Below, piece by piece: positions 37,008 to 48,900 of a DNA stretch of 64,000 nucleotides. Both the position numbers and the translations under genes were made by a program. Positions within the stretch are counted from its first letter, which is position 1; each line of letters starts with the position of its first letter. Below the pieces are notes generated by a model. It made no database searches and was not told the DNA's origin. It saw nothing but the letters and a program-made list of their open reading frames with translations. Source of the DNA: Novosphingobium sp. 18050 (lineage in GTDB: Bacteria; Pseudomonadota; Alphaproteobacteria; Sphingomonadales; Sphingomonadaceae); the NCBI RefSeq assembly GCF_902706195.1, contig NZ_CACSJO010000001.1, positions 1 through 64,000 on the forward strand, given 5' to 3'.

Positions 37008-38821
37008 CACTTTCGCCCGAACAGTTTTTCTATATCCTCATGGGCAAGCTTAACCCACGTCGGGCGGCCATGGTTGCATTGGCCCGAACGCGGCGTGCGC
37101 TCCATTTCGCGCAGCAGCGCATTCATCTCGGCGACCGAGAGGACACGCCCGGCGCGAACCGACCCATGACAGGCCATCGTCGCCAGCACGAGGTCGAGCT
37201 TTTCTCCCAGCAGCAAGGCATCCCCGTTGCGGGCCAGATCGTCTGCGACATCGCGGACCAATGCGGTCACGTCGCTTTTCGACAGAACCGAAGGCACCGC
37301 ACGCACCAGCATCGCGCAAGGCCCGAAACGTTCGAGTACAAGGCCATGACGGGCGAGATCGCCGATCTTGTCCTCCAGCGCATCGCAGGCCGGTTCCTCC
37401 AGTTCTACGACTTCGGGCAGGAGCAGCGCCTGTGAGCGGTTCATCGCCTCTTCCGCGCCCGCTGCCTTGAGGCGCTCAAGGACGAGCCGCTCATGCGCGG
37501 CGTGCTGGTCGACGATGACGAGGCCGTCTTCCGCCTCCGCGACAATATAGGTATTGGACACCTGCCCGCGCGCAACGCCTAGCGGATAACGCAAGTCTTC
37601 CTCGCTCGTCTCCGCAGCGGGTTCGGCGCGCGAGGAAGGTTGGGCCATGACTTCGGCCTCGTAGGACCGCCACGCCGTCCCCGCTTCCGATACCCGCGAG
37701 CTTTCGTACCGCTGCGGCGCGCCCCCATATTCACGCGCAAACAGCGACCCCAGCGAGGGTGCCGGTGTCGGCTTTGTCGGCTCGACCTGCCACATATTCA
37801 TCGCCGCCGTGGCAGCAGGCTGCGCGCTCTTCTGCCCTGCACCTTCCAGCGCATGGCGCAGCGCCCCGACAAGGAAGCCGCGGACGAAAGCCGGATCACG
37901 GAAACGCACTTCGGTCTTGGCAGGATGGACGTTGACGTCGACGTCCTCGGGCGGAATTTCCAGGAACAGCGCCAGCACCGCATGACGGTCCCGTGCGAGC
38001 ATATCGGAATAAGCCCCGCGCACCGCGCCGACCAGCAGGCGGTCCTTGACCGGCCGCCCGTTGACGAAAAGGTATTGGTGATCGGCCACGCCGCGGTTGT
38101 ATGTAGGCAGGCCTGCTACGCCGGTCAGGCGGGCACTGCCGCGCTCCGCCTCGATGAGAACGCCGTCCTCCGCTAGTTCACGGGCGATGAGGCGAGCGAC
38201 CCGCGCCGCCAGTTCCTCACGCGGTTGCACTGCCAGCACGCGGCGTCCGTCGTGTTCCATCGTAAAGCCGACATCGGGCCGCGCCATGGCAAGGCGCCGC
38301 ACAACATCGAGGCAAGCGGCATATTCCGAACGCGGCGAGCGCAGGAATTTGCGCCGCGCGGGCACCTTCCCGAACAGGTCCTCGACCCGGATGCGGGTCC
38401 CCGGCGGCAGCGCCGAAGGAGCATCGGACGTGACCACGCCGTGATCGACCACCCGCTTCCAGCCTTCCACCGCATCATGGGGCCGGCTTTCGATGGTCAG
38501 CCGCGCGACCGAGCCGATCGATGGCAGCGCTTCGCCCCGAAATCCGAGCGTCGCGACCAGTTCAATCTGCTCGTCGGGCAGTTTCGAAGTCGCATGGCGT
38601 TCCAGCGCCAGGGCGATTTCGTCGGCCCGCATGCCGCAGCCGTCGTCGGTAACCTCGATCATGTCGAGCCCGCCCGAGGCGAGTCGCACGGTGATTTCGG
38701 TGGAGGCCGCATCGATAGCGTTCTCAACAAGTTCCTTGAGCGCAGCAGCCGGCCGTTCGACCACTTCGCCCGCGGCGATTCGGTTGACCAGGTGTTCAGG
38801 CAGGCGGCGGATCGTAGGCAT
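37007..38821 (-). CDS. mutL: DNA mismatch repair endonuclease MutL
   Basis: A 604-aa protein. The N-terminal GHKL ATPase has ENAIDA, DDGCGM and GFRGEALPS. The C-terminal domain has the nicking endonuclease motif DQHAAHERLVLE (DQHA-x2-E-x4-E), with ACHGSVRAG and CNHGRP as the metal-site segments. This is therefore the endonuclease-type MutL found in bacteria without MutH, not the E. coli type. It also ends in LFGRK, at the conserved end of the family. ATG 38821 (MPTIRRLPEHL) is the family start; the frame extends to 38950 without support. It is divergent from mreB. Confidence 0.97.
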   Translation of the reverse strand: MPTIRRLPEHLVNRIAAGEVVERPAAALKELVENAIDAASTEITVRLASGGLDMIEVTDDGCGMRADEIALALERHATSKLPDEQIELVATLGFRGEALPSIGSVARLTIESRPHDAVEGWKRVVDHGVVTSDAPSALPPGTRIRVEDLFGKVPARRKFLRSPRSEYAACLDVVRRLAMARPDVGFTMEHDGRRVLAVQPREELAARVARLIARELAEDGVLIEAERGSARLTGVAGLPTYNRGVADHQYLFVNGRPVKDRLLVGAVRGAYSDMLARDRHAVLALFLEIPPEDVDVNVHPAKTEVRFRDPAFVRGFLVGALRHALEGAGQKSAQPAATAAMNMWQVEPTKPTPAPSLGSLFAREYGGAPQRYESSRVSEAGTAWRSYEAEVMAQPSSRAEPAAETSEEDLRYPLGVARGQVSNTYIVAEAEDGLVIVDQHAAHERLVLERLKAAGAEEAMNRSQALLLPEVVELEEPACDALEDKIGDLARHGLVLERFGPCAMLVRAVPSVLSKSDVTALVRDVADDLARNGDALLLGEKLDLVLATMACHGSVRAGRVLSVAEMNALLREMERTPRSGQCNHGRPTWVKLAHEDIEKLFGRK

Positions 38822-39061
38822 ATGATTCTCGACTGATGAAGGAGCGCAGGCTGTCAATGGTGCAATGCGGCGACGAGAGAGCGAATCTAGCGACGAAGCG
38901 CAGCAAATTCGAGATGGGCTTGCTGCATTTCCCCCCGGAAAAGGACACAAAATTTTGGCCTTTCCCGAATCGATGGGCTAAGGGGTGCCCTCCCACCCAA
39001 AAACCCCTGTCGCAGGTTCCGAGGCCCATTCGGGAAGCGATTGGAAAGAAACGGATTTTAG

Positions 39062-40108
<1,047 letters not shown>

Positions 40109-40122
40109 TTAATGCGAGGTGC

Positions 40123-40148
40123 GGCGGCCGGTCTTACGGACGGCCGCC
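40123..40148 (+). terminator. Hairpin between mreB and mreC
   Basis: An 8-bp perfect stem (GGCGGCCG / CGGCCGCC) with a 10-nt loop starts 15 bases after mreB. There is no T run, so it probably attenuates rather than ends transcription, letting mreB be made in excess of mreC (inference). Confidence 0.4.
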
Positions 40149-40218
40149 TCCCTCATGATGTGCGCGGCGAGCCTTTCCTGCACGGATACGCCGCGAAGAT
40201 GACAGGAGTGCATGGCGC

Positions 40219-41100
40219 ATGGCACCGCCAGCAAATCGGCGCTCCGGTTTTTCCCGCAGGGCGCAGTACTCGACGTTCTTCAGCTATGCCGCCGGCGTCA
40301 TCGGCGCGGTGGTGGGCCTTGTCCTGCTGGTTGTCGCGATCGTAAACCCCAACGCTTTTGCGTTGCTGCGCGGAGCTGCCGCCGACGTGACCGAACCCGC
40401 CGCACAGGCGAGTGCCGGCGGCCGTAGCGCGACGAGGGAATTCTTCGCCGAGGTTTCCGGCTTCTTCACGACCGGCAGCGAACATGCCCGACTGGAACGC
40501 GAACTGGCCGAAGCCAAGGTTCGCCTTGCCGAAGCGCAGGCGACCAAGGACGAGAACCGCCGCCTGAAGCAGTTGCTGGACCTGCGTGACGATAACATGC
40601 AGCCAGTCACTTACGCACGCCTTGTAGGCTCCACCGGCGGCAGCACGCGGCGTTTCGCCACCTTGGGCGCAGGTGCGGACCGCGGCGTGGCCAAGGGGAT
40701 GCCGATACGCTCGCCGCTGGGCCTCGTCGGCCGCGTACTTGAAGTGGGCGCGTCCAGTTCGCGGGTCCTGCTCATCACCGACACCGAAAGCCTGGTCCCG
40801 GTGCGCCGTGCGCGCGACGGCGTTGCAGCCTTCGCGCAAGGTCAGGGCGACGGCACGATCCGCATTCGCCTCATCAACCTGGGCCTCAACCCGCTGCGTC
40901 CGGACGACGTGCTGGTGACCACTGGATCGGGCGGCCTCTACCGCCCCGGCACTCCGATGGCCGTCGTCACCAAGTTGCTGCGCGACGGCGCCATCGCCCG
41001 GGTACTGAGCAATCCATCCGACACCGACTACGTCACCGTCGAAAGGGCTTGGGCACCTGCCCCGCCGCCCCCGGCCGAAGCCAAGCCCGGGAGCGAATAG
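40219..41100 (+). CDS. mreC: Rod-shape determining protein MreC
   Basis: A 293-aa bitopic membrane protein of the elongasome. One N-terminal membrane segment (about residues 24-48, FFSYAAGVIGAVVGLVLLV), a coiled-coil (ERELAEAKVRLAEAQATKDENRRLKQLLDL) and a beta-domain with family segments GVAKGMPIRSPLGLVGRV and VTTGSGGLYRPGTP. It links MreB to PBP2 in the periplasm. It lies 110 bases after mreB and two bases before mreD. Confidence 0.96.
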   Translation: MAPPANRRSGFSRRAQYSTFFSYAAGVIGAVVGLVLLVVAIVNPNAFALLRGAAADVTEPAAQASAGGRSATREFFAEVSGFFTTGSEHARLERELAEAKVRLAEAQATKDENRRLKQLLDLRDDNMQPVTYARLVGSTGGSTRRFATLGAGADRGVAKGMPIRSPLGLVGRVLEVGASSSRVLLITDTESLVPVRRARDGVAAFAQGQGDGTIRIRLINLGLNPLRPDDVLVTTGSGGLYRPGTPMAVVTKLLRDGAIARVLSNPSDTDYVTVERAWAPAPPPPAEAKPGSE

Positions 41101-41102
41101 GC

Positions 41103-41651
41103 GTGCCGTTGCTGTCCCGCACGGAAAGCATGGTCAGGCAGAGGATCAACCGCAGGCCGTCGCGCTTGCTCGCCGGGAGCCTTCCGTGGCTCACGATCAT
41201 GCTGGGCTCGGTCGCGCCCGGCTGGGTGCTGATCGCTTCAGCCCCGGTCCTGCCGCCGCTCGGCTTCCTGATGTTCCTCGCCTGGCGCCAACTGCGCCCA
41301 GGCCTGATGCCGATCTGGGCGGGTCTTCCACTCGGCCTGTTCGACGACCTGTTCTCCGGCCAGCCTTTCGGCACGGCGGTCCTGCTGTGGTCGATCTGCG
41401 CGATCGTCCTCGAAGTTATCGAGGCGCGTCTGCCCTGGCGTAACTTCCTGACCGAGTGGCTGGTGGCGATCGGCCTGATTATCGCCTATATCATACTGTG
41501 TCTTGGCATCTCGAATATTGCCGGCGCTGCAGCCCCCCTTCGTGTCATCGTTCCGCAGGTCGTGATCTCCGTGCTATCCTATCCCCTCGTCGGCCGTTTC
41601 GTGGCTCTGATAGACCGTCTCCGCCTGACCCCGTTTATGGTCCTGCGATGA
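41103..41651 (+). CDS. mreD: Rod-shape determining protein MreD
   Basis: A 182-aa polytopic protein with about five membrane helices (WLTIMLGSVAPGWVLIASAP, PGLMPIWAGLPLGLFDDLFSG, LLWSICAIVLEVIEARL and others) matching MreD. The FDDLFSGQPFG motif is family-typical. The start is uncertain: GTG 41103 comes two bases after the mreC stop, while ATG 41130 gives a nine-residue shorter protein. Its stop overlaps the mrdA start (ATGA). Confidence 0.93.
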   Translation: MPLLSRTESMVRQRINRRPSRLLAGSLPWLTIMLGSVAPGWVLIASAPVLPPLGFLMFLAWRQLRPGLMPIWAGLPLGLFDDLFSGQPFGTAVLLWSICAIVLEVIEARLPWRNFLTEWLVAIGLIIAYIILCLGISNIAGAAAPLRVIVPQVVISVLSYPLVGRFVALIDRLRLTPFMVLR

Positions 41652-43774
41652 AATTCAGCTTCCGGCGCCTGCTGCGCCAGCCCCACGTCACCACGGGCAC
41701 GCTGCGCAACAGCTTCGACAGGCGCTCGGTGGTGATGACCGGGATCCAGGGCGGCATCGGCCTGCTGCTGGCCTCGCGCATGACCTACCTCGCCGTGTTC
41801 GAGAACGAGAAGTACAAGCTCGAGGCCGAGAGCAACCGCGTCAACCTCTCGCTGATTCCGCCGCGCCGGGGTTGGTTGCTCGACCGCAATGGCACGCCGC
41901 TCGCTTCCAATCGCGCCGATTTCCGCGTCGACGTCGTGCCCGAACAGATGCAGGACGCTGAGCGCACCATCGCCCAACTCGGCCGCCTGCTCTCGCTCAC
42001 CCCGATCGCGATGCAGGACCTTCAGGACAAGCTCGACAAGTCGCACGGCTTCGCGCCTGTGGAGGTCGCCACCGGCCTCGATCTTGAACGTTTTTCCGCC
42101 GTCAGCGTGCGCCTGCCCGATATGCCGGGCGTGGTCACCCAGCGCGGGTTTTCGCGTTTCTATCCGACAGGCCCCTCGGTAGGACACCTCATCGGCTATG
42201 TCGGCGCCGCCTCGGCAGAGGAATACGAGAAGGACCACGATCCGGTCCTGATCACGCCGGGCTACAAGGTCGGCAAGGACGCGCTCGAAAAAATATTCGA
42301 GAAAGACCTGCGCGGCAAGCCCGGCGCAAGGCGTGTCGAAGTGACCGCATCGGGCCGCATCGTGCGCAACCTCGACACCCGCGAGGACGTGCCCGGCAAA
42401 ACCATCAAGCTGACTATCGACGCCGGCATCCAGGACTATGCCGCGCGGCGCATCGGCCCCGAATCGGCCGCCGTCGTCGTCATGGATTGCCAGACCGGCG
42501 ACGTTCTCGCGATGGCGTCGATGCCCAGCTACGACCCCAACAGCTTTTCAGACGGCATCGGCCGTCTGGAATGGAAGATGCTGTCGGACGACGACCATGT
42601 TCCCTTGCGCAACAAGGTCTTACGCGGACTTTATCCGCCGGGATCGACGGTAAAGCCGATGGTGGCGCTGTCCTTCATGGAAGCCGGCCTCGACCCCAAC
42701 GAATCGGTCTTCTGCGGCGGCGGCCTGCGCGTGGGCAACCGCGTGTTCCACTGCTGGAACCGGCGGGGCCACGGCCAGGTCAACATGGCCAAGGGCATCT
42801 ACCAGAGCTGCGACGTCTACTTCTACCACTTCGCCCAGCGCATCGGCATGGACCCGATCGCCCTCATGGCGCGGCGGCTTGGCCTCGGGCAGGAATTCGA
42901 ACTTCCCGTCGTCGGGCAATCTTATGGCACCGTGCCCGATCCGGCGTGGAAGCTGCGGAAATATCACAAGGAATGGCAGACCTTCGACACGGTCAATGCC
43001 ACCATCGGACAGGGCTACTTCCTGGTGAACCCGCTACAGCAGGCCGTGCAGGCCTCGCGCCTTGCCAGCGGGAAGATCATCATGCCGCGCCTGATCCACG
43101 ATCAGGAGCATAAGGAAACGCCTTCGCTCGGCATTCCGCCCGAACACCTCGCCTACATTCATCAGGCAATGTCGGACGTTGCCAACGGTCCCGGCTCGGC
43201 CCCCCATGCGAGACTGCCGTTCCCCGACATCAAGCTGGCCGGCAAGACCGGCACCGCGCAGGTCGTCGGCCTCAACATCGGTAACGGCAAGGGCGGCCAG
43301 TGGAAGCACCGCGACCACGGCCACTTCATCAGCTTCGCCCCGGCCGAAAATCCGCGCTATGCCTGCGCGGTTGTGTGCGAGCATGGCGGTGGCTCCGGAT
43401 CTGCCTATCCCATTGCGCGCGACGTCCTGACCTATATCTTCGATAAGCAGAAGGGCATGGACATCCTGACCGACCTTGAGAAGAAATGGGGCGGCACCGC
43501 CAAGGAGCGGCTCGACGCCCGTTACCGCGCCTATTCCGCCCAGTACGGTGTCGGAGCCCCCGCAGTCTCGTCGGAAGAGGAAAGCCGCAAGGTTCAAGAG
43601 GCCGAGGCCGCGCAGGAACCGCGCCAGCCCATCGTCAGCGGCGCCCAGTCGCCCGCGCCCGAACCGGAAGCAGCCACCATCCCCGCTCCCCCGGCACCCG
43701 TCGCTCCGCAAAGCGCACCGCAAGGGCCGACGCCGGGCGCGGCCCGCCCCGGCAACACCGGAGGCACCCAGTGA
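41648..43774 (+). CDS. mrdA: Penicillin-binding protein 2
   Basis: A 708-aa class B transpeptidase of the elongasome. One N-terminal membrane anchor, a dimerisation/non-penicillin region (LIPPRRGWLLDRNGTPLASN is typical), and a transpeptidase domain with STVK as SxxK (about residue 330, in YPPGSTVKPMVAL), the SCD triad in YQSCDVYFYHF, and KTGTAQ. The last 90 residues are a Pro/Ala/Glu-rich tail of low complexity, longer than in E. coli PBP2. Its start and stop overlap mreD and rodA, so expression is tightly coupled. It is the usual target of mecillinam-type beta-lactams. Confidence 0.97.
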   Translation: MKFSFRRLLRQPHVTTGTLRNSFDRRSVVMTGIQGGIGLLLASRMTYLAVFENEKYKLEAESNRVNLSLIPPRRGWLLDRNGTPLASNRADFRVDVVPEQMQDAERTIAQLGRLLSLTPIAMQDLQDKLDKSHGFAPVEVATGLDLERFSAVSVRLPDMPGVVTQRGFSRFYPTGPSVGHLIGYVGAASAEEYEKDHDPVLITPGYKVGKDALEKIFEKDLRGKPGARRVEVTASGRIVRNLDTREDVPGKTIKLTIDAGIQDYAARRIGPESAAVVVMDCQTGDVLAMASMPSYDPNSFSDGIGRLEWKMLSDDDHVPLRNKVLRGLYPPGSTVKPMVALSFMEAGLDPNESVFCGGGLRVGNRVFHCWNRRGHGQVNMAKGIYQSCDVYFYHFAQRIGMDPIALMARRLGLGQEFELPVVGQSYGTVPDPAWKLRKYHKEWQTFDTVNATIGQGYFLVNPLQQAVQASRLASGKIIMPRLIHDQEHKETPSLGIPPEHLAYIHQAMSDVANGPGSAPHARLPFPDIKLAGKTGTAQVVGLNIGNGKGGQWKHRDHGHFISFAPAENPRYACAVVCEHGGGSGSAYPIARDVLTYIFDKQKGMDILTDLEKKWGGTAKERLDARYRAYSAQYGVGAPAVSSEEESRKVQEAEAAQEPRQPIVSGAQSPAPEPEAATIPAPPAPVAPQSAPQGPTPGAARPGNTGGTQ

Positions 43775-44883
43775 GCCGCTCGATCGTACCCGAAGCGATT
43801 TCCCGCCAGCCATGGCTTATGCTGATCCCCCTTTGCGCCCTCGTTTCTCTGGGGGCGGCAGTGCTTTATTCGGCAGCCGGCGGCGGCCTGCAGCCTTATG
43901 CGCTGAGCCATGTGATACGTTTCTGCATCTTCCTCGTCATGGCCATCGTCATCTCGCACATGAGCCGGAACCTGTTCCGCATGGCCGCCTATCCGGTCTT
44001 CGGCGCGATCCTCGGCCTGCTCGTCCTAGTGGAGTTGATCGGCGCGGTCGGCGGCGGCAGCCAGCGCTGGCTGAACCTCGGATTCATGTCACTACAGCCA
44101 TCGGAGCTGATGAAACCGGCGATCGTCCTGGTTCTCGCACGCTTTTACGAGACCCTTCCCCACGCCATGACCGCCAGTTGGCGCGGTCTCGTTCCGGCGG
44201 GCGTGCTGATTGCGCTGCCTGCGCTGTTCGTCCTGATCCAGCCCGACCTCGGCACGGCAACTGCGGTCTGCTTCGGCGGCGTAGTAACGATGTTCCTGGC
44301 CGGACTGCCGCTGTGGTGGTTCGTCAGCGCCGGCGGGGCGCTTCTGGTGATCGCCCCTATCGCCTTCTTCACCCTTCTCCACGATTACCAGCGCAACCGC
44401 GTGCTGGTCTTCCTGGACCCAGAAGCCGACCCGCTCGGCACAGGTTACCACATCACCCAGTCGAAGATCGCCATCGGTTCCGGCGGCATCTTCGGCAAGG
44501 GCTTCGGCAACGGCACGCAAAGCCACCTGCAATACCTGCCCGAACCCCATACCGACTTCGTCTTCGCAACGATGTCTGAGGAATGGGGTCTCGTCGGCGG
44601 GTTCTTCGTGCTGCTGGTCTTCGCCATCGTGCTGGGCTGGGGCATGAGCGTGGCCCGCCGTGCGCCGGACCGCTTCTCCAGCCTCCTTGCCGCTGGCATG
44701 ACAGCGACGATGTTCTTCTACGTCATGATCAACCTGATGATGGTCATGGGCCTGGCGCCGGTCGTAGGCATCCCCCTGCCTTTCATGAGCCACGGCGGAA
44801 CGTCGATGCTGACCAACATGATATGCCTTGGCACCATCATGGCCGTAAACCGCTGGAATCAGGGACGAGGCTCGCTTGCCTGA
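43771..44883 (+). CDS. rodA: Peptidoglycan glycosyltransferase RodA
   Basis: A 370-aa SEDS-family membrane protein with about ten helices that polymerises glycan strands together with PBP2. Family segments include GSQRWLNLG, QPSELMKPAIVL, FLDPEADPLGTGYHITQSKIAIGSGG and PLPFMSHGGTSML. GTG 43771 overlaps the mrdA stop (GTGA), so the two are made together. It closes the shape cluster and is followed by 101 bases before the tRNA genes. Confidence 0.97.
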   Translation: MSRSIVPEAISRQPWLMLIPLCALVSLGAAVLYSAAGGGLQPYALSHVIRFCIFLVMAIVISHMSRNLFRMAAYPVFGAILGLLVLVELIGAVGGGSQRWLNLGFMSLQPSELMKPAIVLVLARFYETLPHAMTASWRGLVPAGVLIALPALFVLIQPDLGTATAVCFGGVVTMFLAGLPLWWFVSAGGALLVIAPIAFFTLLHDYQRNRVLVFLDPEADPLGTGYHITQSKIAIGSGGIFGKGFGNGTQSHLQYLPEPHTDFVFATMSEEWGLVGGFFVLLVFAIVLGWGMSVARRAPDRFSSLLAAGMTATMFFYVMINLMMVMGLAPVVGIPLPFMSHGGTSMLTNMICLGTIMAVNRWNQGRGSLA

Positions 44884-44984
44884 AAGTTTTTCAAGTTACC
44901 TCTTCCCATCTCGAAATAGCCCGTTATAGGGACGTCTCCGCCGCCGAATCAGCGGGGCCGCAAGGCTTCAGAGGCAGGTAGCGT

Positions 44985-45060
<76 letters not shown>

Positions 45061-45115
45061 TACCTACTTCGTCCGGGCCTTCATCGGCTCGATTTGGACG
45101 GAAAACCCCTCATGG

Positions 45116-45191
<76 letters not shown>

Positions 45192-45242
45192 TACCTTACC
45201 AATCCGGTGCCATCGGATCGATCGGCCCGGCCCCCCTCGTGG

Positions 45243-45318
<76 letters not shown>

Positions 45319-45377
45319 CCCCCCTTGCATCGCCAGATACATTCCTCGCCGCAAGGCGACCGGCAGGCCTTTCGCGG

Positions 45378-45713
45378 TCAACCTGAGGCTTGCGATGCTG
45401 GCCCGACGGCGATGCTGTAGGTTTCGCCCAGTTCCTCGATCACGCTGGCTTTGAGAGCGGTGCGAAACTCGACACCGACCTTGTCCGGCAGCAGCCACCG
45501 GACCTCGGCCTCGATCGGCTTGAGATGGGCCACCCGCAGCTGCACATGCTCGCCGCACGCGAAGCTTTCAGAGCTGCCGACGATGCTGCAGCCGCCTTGC
45601 GAGATATCGCCCAGTTCGACCGGAAAGACGTGCCACCGGGTCTTGCGGCAGCGTGCCTGAAGCAGGACCGTACGCCGTGCGTTCAAACGGTCGCCGTTGT
45701 CATTATCCTGCAC
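45378..45713 (-). CDS. PilZ domain protein (possible c-di-GMP receptor)
   Basis: A 111-aa single-domain PilZ protein. The first box is RLNARRTVLL (RxxxR) and the second DISQGGC (DxSxxG), so both c-di-GMP-binding parts are present. Core strands WHVFPVELG and HVQLRVAHLKPIEAEVRWL fit the fold. It is the second PilZ protein in the window and is probably in a separate unit, 61 bases downstream of a small lipoprotein. Confidence 0.85.
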   Translation of the reverse strand: MQDNDNGDRLNARRTVLLQARCRKTRWHVFPVELGDISQGGCSIVGSSESFACGEHVQLRVAHLKPIEAEVRWLLPDKVGVEFRTALKASVIEELGETYSIAVGPASQASG

Positions 45714-45773
45714 CTGAATGCCCCTGTTGCCGCCTTGGCAATCGCCCTAGCAGCCAGAAGTAAACCCGGAGTT

Positions 45774-45968
45774 TCAACGCTCGCCGTTATCGTCCTGTTC
45801 GGCCTCGGCGGGAGGAACGCCGGTGCCGGCGATTTGCGCATCGATCGCCTTGGCCTTGTCCACGATGGTTTTGTTCGCCGCGTCGTAGCGTTCCTCGAAA
45901 TCCGGCTCGCGCTTACACCCCCCAAGCAGGGCAGCAAGCGCGAGAACCGAGATCAGGACCTTGCGCAT
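45774..45968 (-). CDS. Small lipoprotein downstream of tamB
   Basis: A 64-aa protein with a lipobox (ALLGGC, Cys at 18) after a short Arg-Lys N-terminus. The rest is charged and helical (ERYDAANKTIVDKAKAIDA). ATG 45968 shares a base with the tamB stop (TGATG), so translation is coupled and a role in the same envelope system is possible. I do not recognise the family. Confidence 0.7.
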   Translation of the reverse strand: MRKVLISVLALAALLGGCKREPDFEERYDAANKTIVDKAKAIDAQIAGTGVPPAEAEQDDNGER

Positions 45969-48900
45969 CAGTAATCCTTCTTGATGCGCACGTTGACGCT
46001 GTTGACGCCCGAACCGCCTGCCTGACTTAGGACCGAGAGCCACTTGGTGACACTCACTTCCAGCTGCGTGGCGGTAAAGCCGCGGGCGTCGGTGATCAGT
46101 TCGACGTAGATGTCATCCGTCAGGTACTGCCCGGCTGCCACCGCCGTACCGCGCCCGCTGGCCTCATCGGGGCCAAGGATGCGCAAACGGTCGATTCCCG
46201 CCGCAGAGCGCAGCTTGCCGAGCGGGTTGAGGCCGCCACCAGTGCTGTTGAGCGAATTGAGCGAGGATGCCAGCTGCACGGCCTGGAGCGCCGAAAGGTT
46301 GGCGATCGAACTGCCGAACAGGATGCGCGAGAGCACTTCGTCATCCGGCAGGCTGGGATCGGACGAGAAGTCGATCTGAGGGTTCTGCGCACGGCCCGAC
46401 ACATTCACGTTGACGGTTACGTCCTCGACATCGTCGGTAGCGGTGATCGCCACCGTCGGATTGAACATTTCACTGTCGTTGAACGAGATCAGGCCATCGG
46501 TCAGTTCGAACGAGCGGCCGGCGAAGCCCAGCGTGCCACGCACCAGATTGACCTGGCCAGCGACATTGGGAGCCGCGCTGGTGCCGGTGATCTTGAAACG
46601 GGCGCTCCATTCCGATTCGAGACCCATGCCCGAGACATAGAGCTTTTCCGGCGCCCGCAAGGTGAGGTCCAGCCGCACCAGCGCGAAAGCGCTCGCGGCC
46701 TTGGGTGCGGTTTCATCGCCGGTGATACGCTGCGGTCCAACGGGTGGCTTGAAGCGGACCCCGGTCAGGCGGGGAACCTGCGCGGCGCCTTCTCGCACGA
46801 TCTGGTAGCGGGTTTCCGGAAGCCTGATCTCGCCTGAGAGCAGCGCCGCCTCTCCGGCTACCTTGGTAAAGCGCAGCGAACCCGTTGCAGTGGCGGAAAG
46901 CGCATCACTGCGGGCGAGGCGGGCACGGTCCAGCTTGACGCTAAGGTCCATCGGATAGCCGGCATCCGCTGCAAGGCTGACCTTGCCGCTCGCGGTAACG
47001 GTGCCATCGCCGGCCTTGGCGGTCAGCGAGGTTAGTTCCAGCGTGTTACCAGTGAACTTGCCCGCCAGCGCCATCGAGCTGAGCCGGGTGCCATAAGCCT
47101 GGTTCTCGTAGACCATGTCGCGGCCCTGGACGACGCCGTTGATACATGGATCGGAGACGCGGCACGAGAAGTCTGCGGCAAGCCCGATCGGGCCTGAGAG
47201 CGTCTGCCCTGGCAGGCCGGCGAAGGAGAACAGCGTGTCAGCAGGACCGTTGTAGCGGATACCGCCGCCCAGCGTGGCCTGCATCAGGCGCGTCATCCAG
47301 GGGCCATCACCCGGCGGTAGCGGCTTCAGGCTGGCGACCATGCGGCCAATCACCGTGCCCCGGCGGCGGAATACCGTGCGGGCTTCTGCACCGTCCGGGA
47401 GAAGCTTGCCGACGAAGTTGATGTCGACCGGCTGGCTGACCGTGCTGGAGCTGGTACGGGTGAAGTTGCTGAGCGTCAGACGGGCATCTGCGCGCGGGAA
47501 GGCGGCGGCGCTGGCTTGCTCGAAGTCCAGACTGCCGGTCGCCTTGCCGCCGATACCGTATCCCGGCACGAAGGCGTTCACGAACGCCATGTCCACGCCC
47601 TCCAGCCGGCTCTGCACCTTCATGCCCTCGCCGTATGAGCCGGCCAGTTGGATGCTGCCGCCGCCGAAGGCGATGCTGGTGGGGAGCAGTTCGTAGCCAT
47701 CGCCCTTGGGAACGATACGGGCGGGCGAGGAGGTCTTGACGTCGAGGCCGCGTACCCGGCCCTGCAGCGCCACGCGCCACAGTTCGGGCTGAAGGTCGGC
47801 ATTGAGACCAAGGCGGAACGGCACGCCGCTGACGCCTTCGATCAGGCCCTTGGCCTTGCCGCGCCCGTCGCGGTAATCGACGATGAGACGCGCAGCCGCA
47901 AGGTCGAGAGCGCCCACGCTGGTGCCGGCGATCTGTGCGTCGGCAACGATATAGGGCTTGTCGTAAAGCACCGCGCGCCCATCGACGATGGCGGACCCGA
48001 TCGTGAGCTTTGCGGGGCCCTGGAACGTCGCATCCTTCACCCGCAGGTTGAAGTCGGCCGCCTGGTATTTGCCCTCAGCATCGAGGCGGACGAGACCGCC
48101 CACCCCGTTGCCGTTAGCGGTCAACTGGCCCGCGAACGGCCCGGCCGGTGTCTGCACCAGCCGTCCGGCGAAATCGACACCTGACAGGTTCGCCTTGTTG
48201 ATCTGTACCGAAACGGCCTTGCCGAGGCCGAGGTTCACATCTGCGGTAAGCGGACCGTAGTCGGTATCCGCTTTCGCATCGAGGCGGTAGCCACCTGGCG
48301 CGCCGGTGATGCGCGCGTCGAGATTGGCGAGGCCGATGCCGAGTCCCGGACGTTCGGCCGTGACATGGGCATCGGGGTTCTGGATGGTGCCTGTCACCCG
48401 CACACCAAGCGCGCCATACTGGCTGGACGTTCCATTCGCGGCGAGCGAGATACGCCCGTCGGGGGACCAGCTGCCCTGCCCGCCGGTTACCCGCAGCAGC
48501 GGCGCGGTCAGGCGTACGGCGGAGAACCGCGCAACGCCGTCGGAACCGTAGCGGACGTTCGAAGAGGCCGAGAAATTGCCGCCCAGGTAAGTCTGCAGGC
48601 TGTCGTTCAGCAGCTTCGTCGAGCGCGCCCGCACCGTGCCCTGCAATGCAAAGCCCTGTGCCTCTGTCTTGAGGTCCATGTTGGTGCTGATGTTGAAGAT
48701 ACCGACGCTGTCGACACGGTAGTTGTCGATCTTGCCGTCGATCGCGCCTGTATAGAGACCCTTGCTCATGTCTGCCGCAAGCAGCAGCTTCGCATCGATG
48801 CGATCGGAGCGGATGCGCATATTGTCCGAAAGGACGCGCGTACCGTCGATCGCGAGGTCACCGTTGAGCGTTACGTTGGCAAGAGTGCCCCCCGCCACGG